From contig NZ_JAUSVF010000003.1 of assembly GCF_030814475.1 (NCBI RefSeq), positions 434,001-498,000 of the forward strand: a DNA stretch of 64,000 nt, given 5' to 3'. Below are positions 17,884-27,039 of this stretch, piece after piece. Both the position numbers and the translations under genes were made by a program. The notes under the pieces were generated by a model. It did no database searches and was not told where the DNA came from. It worked only from the letters and a program-made list of their open reading frames with translations. The stretch comes from Pararhizobium capsulatum DSM 1112 (GTDB taxonomy: Bacteria; Pseudomonadota; Alphaproteobacteria; Rhizobiales; Rhizobiaceae). Position 1 is the stretch's first letter. The number at the start of each line of letters is the position of its first letter.

Positions 17884-19371
17884 TTAGCTCCCCTTTAACA
17901 CCGCGGGTGGGGTCCATTCGCCATTGGTCGTTGCCGGCTTTGGCCAATAGGCGCGAACATAGAGGGAGAAGTCTCCGGACTTTGGGGCAGGCAGCCAGTT
18001 GTCTTTGAACGCCTCCGCAGGCTCGTCCGCCTGAACGTAGATCGTCAGCGACCCATCCTCATTGTATTTCAAGGATTTGTTCTTAGTGCCGACCGAGTAG
18101 CGCTTCAACGCGTTCGGCTCGAAGAAATGATGTTCGTTGTAGAGGGTTAGTGACCAGAAGCCGTGCACGGGTGGGGTTTGCCCCTTTGCGAAGGTCACGG
18201 TGTAAGGCGTCGAGCCGTTCAGGCGCGTGCCGGTCTCATCCAGATCCTGATAGAAATATTTCGTCTCGTTCGGCGCATTGACGAAGATGTTGGATTTGGC
18301 GACGGCGGCGCGGGTGAAATAATCAGTTCCGAAAGCCGCGTTGTTGGAGGTGGTCGTCCAGTTGTGCGGCAAGGGCAGGCCGTAGTTGCGGAACTGGAAG
18401 AGTGGCTCGATCAGATGGTCGTTGGCGTCGGCTGCCGCCTTGTCCACGGCCTTGCGAATTTCCGGATCGGCTTTTGCCGCTGCAATGACACTCATGACCT
18501 GCGCGTATCTTGCTTCTTCACCCGCCATCGGTGGAGCGTCTGCAAGGGCGACCGGCAGTGAATCGAAGAAGGTCTCCGGCGGGACCCAGGGTGTCTCGCT
18601 GTTGCCATTCCCTTGCGCTGGTAGCTGCTTGATACCAGCCCAGTCTCGGGTCTTCATCGATCCGTCGAATTGATCGAGCGGGTACATCATGATGCCGCTC
18701 AAAACCGACTCGATGGCTTTCCGATCTTCGGCAGTGTCATCCTGGAAGACGCGCGGGATGACGTTGCCAGTGTTGGTCGATGACCGGAAAACCTTGGTCA
18801 CGCCTTTCGGTGTCTCACCCTTCCAGTTCGGACCGACCAGCATGTAGAAGCCCGGTTGCGTCCCGTACATCTTGCCCAACTGGGCAAAGCTGTCCGTCCT
18901 CAGATCAACAACCTGATAGACCCAGAAACGATCGCCGAAATCAGGCACCTGGATGATGACAGGGGATTTGTCGAGGGCGACGAGCCCCGCGCCATAGACC
19001 ACGTCCTGATTGGGGCATGCGACCGCGCGTTCATCGGGCTCGATATAGTCGGTCAGCATCGTCAACTGGTTGAGCGGTGCCAGCGGCGCGCCGCCGGAGA
19101 TGACGTTTTCCGGCAGTTGCGCAAACTTGATCCGCCTGTTGGTGACATTCACCAGGGGCCACGCCCACAGAAAGGCATCGCGGGTGACGAGTTCCGCATA
19201 CTCCGGCGTGATCCGGGTTCCCGCAACGGGACCGGCCGGCATGGATGCGGCCCAACCGGGCGAGAGGTCGACAGGCTGGGCGATAACGCTCGCGGTCGAC
19301 CAGAAAAAGGCCGAAATGGTCAACGCGATCTGGCCACGTGTTGTTATCTTGGTGAACACTTTTGTCTCCAT
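17884..19371 (-). CDS. DUF1254/DUF1214 domain-containing exported protein (1)
   Basis: A 495-residue protein. The ATG at 19371 gives a plausible Sec signal peptide (basic METKVFTKITTRGQ, hydrophobic core, cleavage after VIAQ). The DUF1254 domain follows (DAFLWAWPLVNVTNRRIKF, YGAGLVALDKSPVIIQVPDF), then DUF1214 in the last third (FAKGQTPPVHGFWSLTLYNE and IYVQADEP). The biochemical role is unknown. It is homologous to the gene immediately upstream (19448-20929), 76 bases away in the same direction, so the pair is a tandem duplication or a two-protein system, probably co-transcribed. Confidence 0.88.
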   Translation of the reverse strand: METKVFTKITTRGQIALTISAFFWSTASVIAQPVDLSPGWAASMPAGPVAGTRITPEYAELVTRDAFLWAWPLVNVTNRRIKFAQLPENVISGGAPLAPLNQLTMLTDYIEPDERAVACPNQDVVYGAGLVALDKSPVIIQVPDFGDRFWVYQVVDLRTDSFAQLGKMYGTQPGFYMLVGPNWKGETPKGVTKVFRSSTNTGNVIPRVFQDDTAEDRKAIESVLSGIMMYPLDQFDGSMKTRDWAGIKQLPAQGNGNSETPWVPPETFFDSLPVALADAPPMAGEEARYAQVMSVIAAAKADPEIRKAVDKAAADANDHLIEPLFQFRNYGLPLPHNWTTTSNNAAFGTDYFTRAAVAKSNIFVNAPNETKYFYQDLDETGTRLNGSTPYTVTFAKGQTPPVHGFWSLTLYNEHHFFEPNALKRYSVGTKNKSLKYNEDGSLTIYVQADEPAEAFKDNWLPAPKSGDFSLYVRAYWPKPATTNGEWTPPAVLKGS

Positions 19372-19447
19372 CGCCTTTAGCAAACTTTGAATTGCGGGGG
19401 CCTGATGTGCAGTCAGCACGAGGCAGAGCTTTCAGGCCGGGGTTACT

Positions 19448-20929
19448 TCACGGAGCTTTGATCTTGACGATATCGTCCGGCTTCCAGGTTTTGTCGAAGA
19501 ACGCCTTTGTCGGGCCATAGAGGCGAAGGGTCGTGAACCAGCCCTTGCCAGGGATGGTGGCAATCCAGTTCTTGTCGGGTCCAGGTGATGTCGGTCCGAA
19601 ATAGATATCGGTCGATCCGTCGGCGTTCTGCTTCGGTTTGTCCATCGTATTGAGCGACGGGAACGGCTGCCCGTTGTCGAGCCCGGAGCCAGTAACCGGG
19701 TCGTAGACCGTGACTGACCAGAAGATTTTGGCGGGGATGTCCTTGGGCAACACCAGCTTGTAGCTGATATCGCCAGAGAGATAGTCGCCGTCCACATCCT
19801 TGAATGCATTGGGATATTTGGCTCCGACATTTTCCATGCTCATCGCCATGCCGGGGCTGGCCGAATAGGCATAGGTGAAGAAGCTCGAGCGCTCGTCAAG
19901 CTGATTGAAGGTCTCGGCGGCAAAATTGGCGTTCGTCGGAAACGGATTGATCCACTGTCTGTCATCGTAATATTTGGTGGACATCGGCCCGTAGGCAAAG
20001 GCATGTCCCATCCGCGAGGCCGTCTTTGCCGCCCTGTCGAGCATCGATTTCATCGTCTCATCCGGCGTGAACGGCTGGCCCTTGACGATGCCGAGATCGG
20101 CCGCCATGCCCCGCATCTCGAAATCCTTCGGATCGGCATATTCGCTGTCAATGAAGCGCGACAGCATGTCGAACGCGGTTCCGTCCTGCGGATACAGCAT
20201 GTTGACGGCAACGCCGGACGCGTCCGGGAACTCCATCTTCTTTGCGGTGGCCTCTTGGCCGAGCGGATAGATCTTGGTTTCTTCGATGACCTTGACGGGC
20301 GCGTCGAGTTTTTGCGGGTCGGTGAAGAACCCGCGCCAGAAAACAAAGACCCCGTAGGTTCCAGAACGATAGGTAAGATAGCCATCCGGAATGTCGCCCG
20401 TATAATCCGGCGGAAGGATCAGATACTTGCCGCCCTTGCCCTTGTCGGGGCCGGGCAGACCGACATCGCCCGCCCATTGGCGGCCATCGATTTTGCCTTC
20501 GGAAGAGATGGGTCGCTGGAAGAAATCATCGAGAATGCCCTGAAGGCCAGGCGGCACTTCAATCACCATCGGCCCGTCTTGCTTCAAGTCGAGATAGCCG
20601 AGGGCATAGATGACGTCAGAGTTCGGCGTCGTGATCAGCGTCTTGGCGTTGAGGCGCTTTTTGAAGACCGGCAGCACGTTATAGCCCTTGCCAAATTTCG
20701 CCTCGGAGCCTTCTTTCATGGCGTACATGTTGAGTGCAGGCAGCGCCCAGAGATAGGTCTGCACCGCCCGCTGGAATAGAAGTTCATCACCAAGCTTGGC
20801 GACGTCGTCCTGGGCCAGGTAGCCTTTGGTGTAGGGAGCGTCCGCGACCATGTCGGCGGCGCTGGCAGCCACTGGCAACGCTATGGAAATACCGAAAGCG
20901 ACGGTTGCAATCAGGCTCAGTCTAGGCAT
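19448..20929 (-). CDS. DUF1254/DUF1214 domain-containing exported protein (2)
   Basis: A 493-residue protein with a signal peptide (MPRLSLIATVAFGISIALPV, cleavage near ASAAD). DUF1254 covers the first half (QRAVQTYLWALPALNMYAMK, TTPNSDVIYALGYLDLKQDG) and DUF1214 the C-terminal part (KIFWSVTVYDPVTGSGLDNG, IYFGPTSPGPDKNW). The start at 20929 is preceded by GGAGAG. It is the first gene of a leftward pair with the related gene at 17884-19371. A periplasmic or secreted location is inferred from the signal peptide. No enzyme activity is assigned to the family with confidence. Confidence 0.88.
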   Translation of the reverse strand: MPRLSLIATVAFGISIALPVAASAADMVADAPYTKGYLAQDDVAKLGDELLFQRAVQTYLWALPALNMYAMKEGSEAKFGKGYNVLPVFKKRLNAKTLITTPNSDVIYALGYLDLKQDGPMVIEVPPGLQGILDDFFQRPISSEGKIDGRQWAGDVGLPGPDKGKGGKYLILPPDYTGDIPDGYLTYRSGTYGVFVFWRGFFTDPQKLDAPVKVIEETKIYPLGQEATAKKMEFPDASGVAVNMLYPQDGTAFDMLSRFIDSEYADPKDFEMRGMAADLGIVKGQPFTPDETMKSMLDRAAKTASRMGHAFAYGPMSTKYYDDRQWINPFPTNANFAAETFNQLDERSSFFTYAYSASPGMAMSMENVGAKYPNAFKDVDGDYLSGDISYKLVLPKDIPAKIFWSVTVYDPVTGSGLDNGQPFPSLNTMDKPKQNADGSTDIYFGPTSPGPDKNWIATIPGKGWFTTLRLYGPTKAFFDKTWKPDDIVKIKAP

Positions 20930-21570
20930 TTGCTCTCTCCGTCATGAACGTACTGCAGCCTAGAAATCACACGGTCAGCGAAAACGGAAGTACGAAACCG
21001 AGCAGATGGATCTCTTGCTTAACGTATCGGTCAGCTTCAATCATTTCCTGAGATACAGGCTACTCGGTTAAAGTCGTTCCGGTTTGCCGCTCTCATCGGC
21101 CAGACCGCGTTTCTCCGTATGCCCTCATCCGAGCGTTGAAGTTTGCGTTCCTGACTGGCCGCCTAACGATCCAGGTGTAGCGGGTTGCAAGATGACCGAA
21201 ACAAAGGCGTGGATTGAACGTCAACGCACTGATAGCGGACTGACCGCTTCCAAGAACCAAAACGTGTGGCGTGAACGACCGATTCGAAGGCGCAAAGCTG
21301 CCGAATCTTTGTCGCCCAGTGGCCCGCTGGCGCGTATCCGCGTAAAGGGGTGTATCGTTGCATTGTCTGGTATGCCGAGAAACGCGTGCCTCGCGTCAAT
21401 GGTTGGCTCTGGCAGGAGTGCCCCGCTGAGTCAGCGGTAAGGACACCAAGATCAGGCAACAACCCCGATCAATTCTGCGACTGAATACGGTGTCCGGAGG
21501 TTGCGGTTAGGCCATGCGAAATCTATTCTGCCTGCAGCAGCACCGCCTGCACAGGAAACAGGGATTCAAA
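20930..21570. other. Intergenic region between the DUF1254 pair and the cold shock gene
   Basis: A 640-base divergent region. Several short frames on both strands have no recognisable similarity. It should contain the leftward promoter of the DUF1254 pair and, at the right end, the promoter and 5' leader of the cold shock gene. Confidence 0.4.
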
Positions 21571-21774
21571 ATGGCGACTGGTACCGTAAAATTCTTCAAC
21601 GAAGACAAGGGATTTGGATTCATCACACCCGAGAATGGCGGTACCGATGTATTCGTCCATGTGTCTGCACTTCAGAGCGGCGGCTCGCTACGCGAAGGGC
21701 AACGAGTGAATTACGACGTCGGGCAGGATCGCAAGACGGGTAAATCCAAAGCTGAAAACGTCCGCCCAATTTAA
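21571..21774 (+). CDS. Cold shock protein, CspA family
   Basis: A 67-residue single cold-shock domain with both RNA-binding motifs, KGFGFITPE (RNP1) and DVFVHVSAL (RNP2). It starts with the canonical [18 protein letters not shown]. CspA proteins are nucleic-acid chaperones that melt RNA secondary structure and act in the cytoplasm. The ATG at 21571 is preceded by AGGAAACAGGGA; the longer in-frame extension from 21514 is leader sequence. Downstream lie two strong hairpins (21781-21854). It is monocistronic. Confidence 0.95.
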   Translation: MATGTVKFFNEDKGFGFITPENGGTDVFVHVSALQSGGSLREGQRVNYDVGQDRKTGKSKAENVRPI

Positions 21775-21780
21775 CCAAGT

Positions 21781-21854
21781 GAGGTGTGAATGCGCGAATT
21801 TGCGTCTTCACACCTCCACAACCGTATTGGAGGTCGCGGCGGGGAACCCCGCCG
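21781..21854 (+). terminator. Two stem-loops downstream of the cold shock gene
   Basis: The first hairpin, 21781-21816, has a perfect 10-bp stem GAGGTGTGAA/TTCACACCTC. The second, 21837-21854, has CGGCGGGG/CCCCGCCG around a 2-base loop. Neither is followed by a T-run, so they may act as 3'-end protecting structures or a factor-assisted terminator rather than a classical intrinsic terminator. Confidence 0.5.
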
Positions 21855-21953
21855 ATCTCTCAGTACCTCCGGCAGCTTTCTTGCATCATTTAGCTCGCGG
21901 CCTATCAGTTCACTCAAGCGACTGCTTTGGCACACCCTTCACAAAGGAGAATG

Positions 21954-22223
21954 TCAAAAGTTGAAAAGAGCGGAACCCACGAAAATTCCTACCCATGCGC
22001 CAACTGGAACACAAAGGGCAGCGGCAAAAAATCCCCCGAGATAAAATCCAATTCCACCAGCCGCCAACAAGCCACTGATGCTAGTCATCGTAACTACTGC
22101 ATTCCGAAACTTTTTCATTCCCTGAAATATCCAAGCACGGTGCCAAAAACTTTGAGGTTCGCCGGGACTAGCGACCGGCTCTGCGCCATCCAGAAGCACG
22201 GGTGTTAGCTTCTTGCAAACCAA
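21954..22223 (-). CDS. Hypothetical small membrane protein
   Basis: A short minus-strand frame whose C-terminal half contains two hydrophobic segments (SISGLLAAGGIGFYLGGFFA and AALCVPVGAWVGIFVGSALF), compatible with a small inner-membrane protein. An ATG at 22118 (MKKFRNAVVTM) would give 54 residues. The TTG at 22223 gives 89. No ribosome binding site is convincing and no family is recognised. Confidence 0.35.
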   Translation of the reverse strand: MVCKKLTPVLLDGAEPVASPGEPQSFWHRAWIFQGMKKFRNAVVTMTSISGLLAAGGIGFYLGGFFAAALCVPVGAWVGIFVGSALFNF

Positions 22224-22435
22224 CGCTCACCGTATTCAAACCGGATTACCGTATCGAGGTAATTTTCCTGTCCCGCAACGTGGTAGATGCTTTTCTCCAC
22301 TGTTGATGGAGATTTATATTCGCCCTGGATGTCGCAAGAGCTGTCATAGATCTCTCTAGGTACCAAAACATAACCACCCGCCCCCAGGAAGGAGGCGTCG
22401 GACAAGCCAACGACGAGAAGCGCGAAGTTGCTCAT
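22205..22435 (-). CDS. Hypothetical protein, about 76 aa
   Basis: A minus-strand frame starting MSNFALLVVGLSDASF, with a mildly hydrophobic N-terminus and a polar rest. It overlaps the putative membrane-protein frame at 21954-22223 by 19 bases. No domain is recognised, and support comes only from frame length and its position between two expressed-looking genes. Confidence 0.3.
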   Translation of the reverse strand: MSNFALLVVGLSDASFLGAGGYVLVPREIYDSSCDIQGEYKSPSTVEKSIYHVAGQENYLDTVIRFEYGERWFARS

Positions 22436-22530
22436 AGGTGGCGATAACACCTGAAGATCTAAGCCGGGAACGCCAGCGGAAACACCCGGAAGAGGTGGCG
22501 ATCCATAGTCAGAACCGCCACCGTTACTAG

Positions 22531-22794
22531 TTACTTTTTGGACAAGCCATTGGCATTGCCGTTCATTACCCCAGCCGCCACTTTGGCTTCAGCGCGCGAT
22601 GCCGGAGAAGTAGTCTGGTCAACGCCGCTGGTGCCGTTACCGCCGATGTAGTCGCCGTTACCGGTGTAGGACGACGAGGACTCGCCCGTAGCGGAGCCGT
22701 TCGATTTACTTTCCCTGCCTTCGAGTGTGGCGCCACCGGCGAACGCTGCCGTTGCGAGCAGCGAAAGAGCCGCTGCCAAAATCATCTTCTTCAT
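22531..22794 (-). CDS. Small secreted Gly/Ser/Asn-rich protein
   Basis: An 87-residue protein with a clear signal peptide (MKKMILAAALSLLATAAFAG). The mature part is rich in Gly, Ser, Asn and Thr and has low complexity. The ATG at 22794 is chosen because it opens the signal peptide and is preceded by GGGAAGAAACAAT. The longer frame from 22839 only adds non-conserved codons. Its role is unknown. A periplasmic or extracellular location is inferred. Confidence 0.65.
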   Translation of the reverse strand: MKKMILAAALSLLATAAFAGGATLEGRESKSNGSATGESSSSYTGNGDYIGGNGTSGVDQTTSPASRAEAKVAAGVMNGNANGLSKK

Positions 22795-23033
22795 ATTGTT
22801 TCTTCCCTGTTCGGCAGGGACATTCCTGCCACCAGACACATAAGAGAAAGGCTGAAGCGCTGTTTAGTTCGCAATGCCATTCTTTTACTCTCAGCCGCCA
22901 ATTTTTCCCCGATACAGAGACCGCCGCCTGCGGGATATTTCTGATCTCGTTCTAATTGTATGTATTCGCCTAAGCAGCCCGAAACTGGTCTCGTAGTAGA
23001 ACGCCAATAGGTGAATACGGGGGCTGGGTTAAG

Positions 23034-23402
23034 ATGTCAAAAATCAGTAAATATGCACATGATCTCCTGTCTGATGTGCACAAGGAAGTTAAGCAAAGAA
23101 TTAGTCCTAAATTTAATATAGCAAAAAGCATGGGAATGGTCGCTCTCGTCGTTGCCGTCTCATCCTGTACAACGACACCAACCAAAATCGCGACAAAGGA
23201 ATCCCATTACATAGCGGTAGGTTATCCAAACCCTGTAAAGCAAAAGGTATCCACGACGAAAATGGTTAACGGTACCAAAGTGGTGTCCCAGACCGCAATA
23301 ACGGTGACCTACCTTGGCCGGGCACCCTATATTTGCACGCCAAGCGGATTTGGGCGAAAATCAAGTTGCTTTGCAAGGCCCTTCACAACCGCGCATAAGT
23401 AG
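23034..23402 (+). CDS. Putative small lipoprotein
   Basis: A 122-residue frame. A basic stretch is followed by a hydrophobic segment and a lipobox-like sequence (MGMVALVVAVSSC at about residues 33-45), then a Thr-rich linker, as in small outer-membrane lipoproteins. If the signal sequence starts at the internal ATG (Met33), the first 32 residues are not translated. No domain is recognised. The gene is alone on the plus strand between two leftward genes. Confidence 0.5.
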   Translation: MSKISKYAHDLLSDVHKEVKQRISPKFNIAKSMGMVALVVAVSSCTTTPTKIATKESHYIAVGYPNPVKQKVSTTKMVNGTKVVSQTAITVTYLGRAPYICTPSGFGRKSSCFARPFTTAHK

Positions 23403-23466
23403 ACCGACAATATCGCCGGTCTCTCCTGGCCAGCTTAAACGGACTTTCGCGGGCCGTCCCGTATGC

Positions 23467-23997
23467 TTACCTTGCTGAGGCTAGCTTCTTCCGCATGTGA
23501 TTGTACCGCGACGTCACGTAGTCACCCCGTTTTATCTTGTTATATTCGTCGCTTGGCTTTGCGGGTACCGTTTTGAAAGCATACCACTCGCCATCCGGTT
23601 CCCGTTTTTGGAATACGACGTTCCCCTTCCTTCGATGACTGAAACAGGTGAGCGCCGGGGCCTTTCCGGAATTTGCGTACCACGTTGCTTGGAAGCAGAG
23701 CTTTCCAGCCGCTGTGACAAACCAGTGTCCCACCCCGTACGAGCCGCCTTTGTCGCCGGTCCAAGCGGTAAACCCACGCATTTTCACCGCAAAATAACCG
23801 GCGCCGGTCTTCCATATCCAAGAACGGTTGGCATAGAGCTTGTACACCTCGTCGCTCGACAACGGATTTGACATTGCTGGGGGCGCGGCGATCTTGGTAG
23901 ATGTGGCGGCCTTTCTGGGCGTGGCAGCCTCAGCAACAGTGACGCTCATAGTCCCGGCAATCGCGGCGAACAGAAAGAGCATTCGAATTCTATTCAT
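23467..23997 (-). CDS. DUF995 domain-containing exported protein
   Basis: A 176-residue protein with a signal peptide (MNRIRMLFLFAAIAGTMSVT, cleavage near AEAAT). The DUF995 domain follows, with conserved W/Y/C-rich blocks: SSDEVYKLYANRSWIWKTGA, GSYGVGHWFVTAAGKLCFQA and CFSHRRKGNVVFQKREPDG. DUF995 proteins occur next to surface-polysaccharide genes in rhizobia, and here the gene is the last of the leftward uxs-uxe-glycosyltransferase-hydrolase series. A periplasmic or outer-membrane role in polysaccharide assembly or export is inferred from context only. Confidence 0.8.
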   Translation of the reverse strand: MNRIRMLFLFAAIAGTMSVTVAEAATPRKAATSTKIAAPPAMSNPLSSDEVYKLYANRSWIWKTGAGYFAVKMRGFTAWTGDKGGSYGVGHWFVTAAGKLCFQATWYANSGKAPALTCFSHRRKGNVVFQKREPDGEWYAFKTVPAKPSDEYNKIKRGDYVTSRYNHMRKKLASAR

Positions 23998-24111
23998 TTC
24001 TTTTCCTTGCGGGGCCTTGAAGCCCCTTGCTGTACTGTGCGTTCTTCAAACCTGCAAAGGACGCATTCACACGTTGAGTTATGCTGGTCCATTCCGAAAA
24101 TCGGTTTGGAT

Positions 24112-25086
24112 CTACGGGGCATTCGCTAGTTTTATTGCGTCGTCGCTAACCACTCGCCAGTAAGGAAGGCCATAGAGGCCCGGCCATGGATAGACTTCCT
24201 TATCGTTGAAGTAGACGACGGCAGTCAGGTCCGGAAATTGCGGATGTTTTTTTGCGGCCTCGGCTGCCCAAGCGCGGACGTAGTCGGTACCACCTGCATA
24301 GCCCAACTCAGCCACCATGATTGGTTTGTTGAAAGCTTGAACCAGTTCATATCCCGGCGCCAGAGCCTGCGCAAAGGTTCGCGGTCCCCCGAAATGGTCT
24401 ATGTCGTACTGCTCCAATCCGAATACCGAAAGGCCGACAACATCCACCACATCGTTTCCGGGATAGAACTTAGCCAGACCGGGCTTGCCCTTGGGGGACC
24501 ACATATAGGTGGCACTCTTGTTGTGCTTCCGACAAATCGTAACCATCCGGCGATAAGCCGCCACATAGTCCGCGGAACTCCAATGGGCCCAAGTGAACCG
24601 GTTCTCCGGTTCGTCCATTTCCTGCGCCCAGCGGATGGTAACTTTACTCTTGAATCCTGAAGTCATGGAGCAAATGGCCGCCATATTGGCATCGTAATCG
24701 CCGGCCAGAATCTCCCCGATCAATTTCTCGGGAGTCGAGCGCCAGTCGGTGGACCACGACCATGGCTCCACCGATATGAGAAGATCGCGACCCCGTTGTT
24801 GCGCGTAATTGTCGGCGTCCGTCAGCGATGAAAGATCGACGTCTTCCCAGGGGAGGAAGAGGTTCTCGATCTTTGAGTTGGAGTCATTGCCAAAATCGCC
24901 GTGCGGATCGTATGCGCCAAAGGTCACCGAACCGTCGCCGATGATCGGCCGCTTGTCGGAGTGCTGACCGCCCTGGGGATTTCCATTGGGAATTCCCCGG
25001 ATGGTGCTCGCCGCCAAAACCGTTCCGGTCAGCACCAGGGTAACAATCGACAACGCGATCGCCATGCGTGATCTGTTATTTTTCAT
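24112..25086 (-). CDS. GH26-like glycoside hydrolase, exported
   Basis: A 324-residue protein. The start at 25086 (MKNNRSRMAIALSIVTLVLT) gives a signal peptide. The body fits a beta/alpha-barrel hydrolase related to GH26 beta-mannanases: TIRWAQEMDEPENRFTW carries the likely acid/base Glu, and NKPIMVAELGYAGG the likely nucleophile Glu. LFLPWEDVD and YMWSPKGKP are further family-like segments. Located directly after a cellulose-synthase-like glycosyltransferase, it may trim or edit the exported polysaccharide. In the S. meliloti APS locus a hydrolase gene also follows the synthase gene. Confidence 0.8.
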   Translation of the reverse strand: MKNNRSRMAIALSIVTLVLTGTVLAASTIRGIPNGNPQGGQHSDKRPIIGDGSVTFGAYDPHGDFGNDSNSKIENLFLPWEDVDLSSLTDADNYAQQRGRDLLISVEPWSWSTDWRSTPEKLIGEILAGDYDANMAAICSMTSGFKSKVTIRWAQEMDEPENRFTWAHWSSADYVAAYRRMVTICRKHNKSATYMWSPKGKPGLAKFYPGNDVVDVVGLSVFGLEQYDIDHFGGPRTFAQALAPGYELVQAFNKPIMVAELGYAGGTDYVRAWAAEAAKKHPQFPDLTAVVYFNDKEVYPWPGLYGLPYWRVVSDDAIKLANAP

Positions 25087-25179
25087 TGGTTTTTCCTTTT
25101 GCCACATCACTCCGCAGCTTTTGATCCTCCGCAGTCAAAACGAGATCTTCCGCGACCGATGTATTGAACTCCCCGACTT

Positions 25180-27039
25180 TCATTGTTCAGCCTCCTGCAA
25201 GCCTTCGGAGGCTATAGATGGTGTTGGTAGCAACCTCGGCTTGAATGTCATCGTGCGCAGGTCGCGCCCACCAAACCCTGCCCCCGCCACCCGGTATTTG
25301 GTTTCGAAAAGGCTCAGCCGGCTGGAGGACCATGCAAGGGACTCCAGCCCCTCCTTGCCGCGCTCATAGGTCGCCAAAACCGGGAGCATGACGAGCACGA
25401 GGAGACTCGCAGCCATGGCCGGGCGGTAAGTTGCCGTGCGAATTCTGACGACATTTTCGCGCGCATGCTGAACGAGAATAATCAGCAATAGCAGTGTGTA
25501 GAGTGCCGCGTTGAAAATTGCGAAGATGTAGAACCCACGTGTTTCCGTCGCATCCTCAATAAGAAGCACCGGCAGTACCGAGGCGACGGCCAGCAAGACG
25601 TAGGGGACGAGAACACGCAGCGGCAGCGGGTCCACTTCCGATGACCCTTTGGGTGTAATGCGAAAATCCACGTGCGAGCCTGTAATAAAGTCGCGGACCG
25701 CAGCAATGCAGCCGGCCAATGCCCACGGCCAGCGTGCGAAGAGGAAAAACATGGTTTCCCAGCTCAGGATCTTTGCGTCAAACGGACGGAATGAGCCGGT
25801 TGCCCGCCAACGATACGCCAGCAGCAACAAAGCAATTGAAAGCGGTGCAAAATGGGCAAGAAAATCAGGATAGCTCACGGCGACGAAATTCTCGTTGCGC
25901 AAAAGGGCCGCGACCGGCATCAGGAACATCAGGGCCATCAGAAACGCAAAAAGCGGATACCACAATTGCGAGAATAAGAACTGTGCCTTCAGTTTCCCCG
26001 GCAAACGTGAAACGTAGACCGGCGAGTATTGAAGCAGTAGCGTGACAAGACTACGCGACCACTGGAACTCCTGTGTTACAAGGTCCGCAAACGTCTTCGG
26101 TCCATCGCCATGGGCGATGGCTTCAAGCGCGTGTGCTCCGCGCCAGCCATGGGCGTTCATGATCAAAGTCGTCGAATGATCTTCGGCGAGTTCCGGCCCG
26201 AGCCCTCCTATTTCACGAAGAGCGACAGTTCGAACCGCATAGTGCGAGCCGATGCAAAGCGGTGCAAGGCCGTTGTTATAACCTGCCTGAAGCGAGCCGT
26301 GCATGCTGGCTTCCGCGTAAAGGCGTCCGCGAGCCGACCAGCTCTCCGAAGCATTTCTGTCGCAAATGCTTGGCGCCGAAACGTAGCCAACGCTCTCGTC
26401 CGCAAACGGACGCAACATCTCTACGAGATAGCCGGGCTCTGGGACGTGGTCGGCATCGAGTTGCACAACGAAATCATAGCTGTCGTAGCCGAATTGGTCA
26501 TAGAAGAAGGCAAGGTTGCCCTCCTTGCAGCGGGTGCGCCGCGGCCAGGCTGAGCGGTGGTAGTCCGCCCTGTTCTTTCTTGTCGAGACGAAGACATTGT
26601 TCTGTTTGCACCAGTTCAATGTTTCCGGGCTGGGGTCTTCGTCTGCGAGCCAGGTATCGTGCGGAAACTGCTGGTCGAGCATCGCCCTCAGTGTCAGGGC
26701 AACGATGGAAAAGGGCTCTGAGGGCGCTTTCGTCACAACCATCGCGACCCGTCTTCCGGCGGGAAGTTCGCATAGCGGGTTCGGCTGCTGCGCGCGGTAG
26801 AATATGGCGATGAAGTAGGCAGGCAGAAGCGTCACCCAGGCAAGGATCAGGGATACCAGGGAAAAGCTCCAGAAGCCCATATAGTGCTCCGGCCGGAACC
26901 ACCAGCTCCAGAAATAGACAAGCAATGCCAGCCAGATCACCGCGCCGAAGCAATATTCCACCCGGCGATAGCCGGTGAGTACAGGCACCCGATATGCTTC
27001 GCTTGGCGTCGTGAGCTTGGTGGGACCTTCAGCTGTCAT
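25180..27039 (-). CDS. Cellulose-synthase-like membrane glycosyltransferase (GT2)
   Basis: A 619-residue inner-membrane GT2 processive synthase. Two N-terminal spans (residues ~32-48 and 57-80) are followed by the cytosolic catalytic domain and about six C-terminal spans. Catalytic motifs seen: ADEDPS near 132, the DAD motif QLDADH (D195, D197), and AEDHS (D287). The QxxRW position reads QEFQW (323-327), with Gln in place of Arg. No PilZ domain is present. The start overlaps the epimerase stop (ATGA). With UDP-xylose and UDP-arabinose enzymes upstream, it probably polymerises a pentose-containing polysaccharide, as ApsS is thought to do in S. meliloti. Confidence 0.87.
   Translation of the reverse strand: MTAEGPTKLTTPSEAYRVPVLTGYRRVEYCFGAVIWLALLVYFWSWWFRPEHYMGFWSFSLVSLILAWVTLLPAYFIAIFYRAQQPNPLCELPAGRRVAMVVTKAPSEPFSIVALTLRAMLDQQFPHDTWLADEDPSPETLNWCKQNNVFVSTRKNRADYHRSAWPRRTRCKEGNLAFFYDQFGYDSYDFVVQLDADHVPEPGYLVEMLRPFADESVGYVSAPSICDRNASESWSARGRLYAEASMHGSLQAGYNNGLAPLCIGSHYAVRTVALREIGGLGPELAEDHSTTLIMNAHGWRGAHALEAIAHGDGPKTFADLVTQEFQWSRSLVTLLLQYSPVYVSRLPGKLKAQFLFSQLWYPLFAFLMALMFLMPVAALLRNENFVAVSYPDFLAHFAPLSIALLLLAYRWRATGSFRPFDAKILSWETMFFLFARWPWALAGCIAAVRDFITGSHVDFRITPKGSSEVDPLPLRVLVPYVLLAVASVLPVLLIEDATETRGFYIFAIFNAALYTLLLLIILVQHARENVVRIRTATYRPAMAASLLVLVMLPVLATYERGKEGLESLAWSSSRLSLFETKYRVAGAGFGGRDLRTMTFKPRLLPTPSIASEGLQEAEQ

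Noticed and set aside
18163..19390. Several plus-strand frames of 95-174 codons
   Set aside because: All are antisense to the first DUF1254 gene and lack family similarity or ribosome binding sites.
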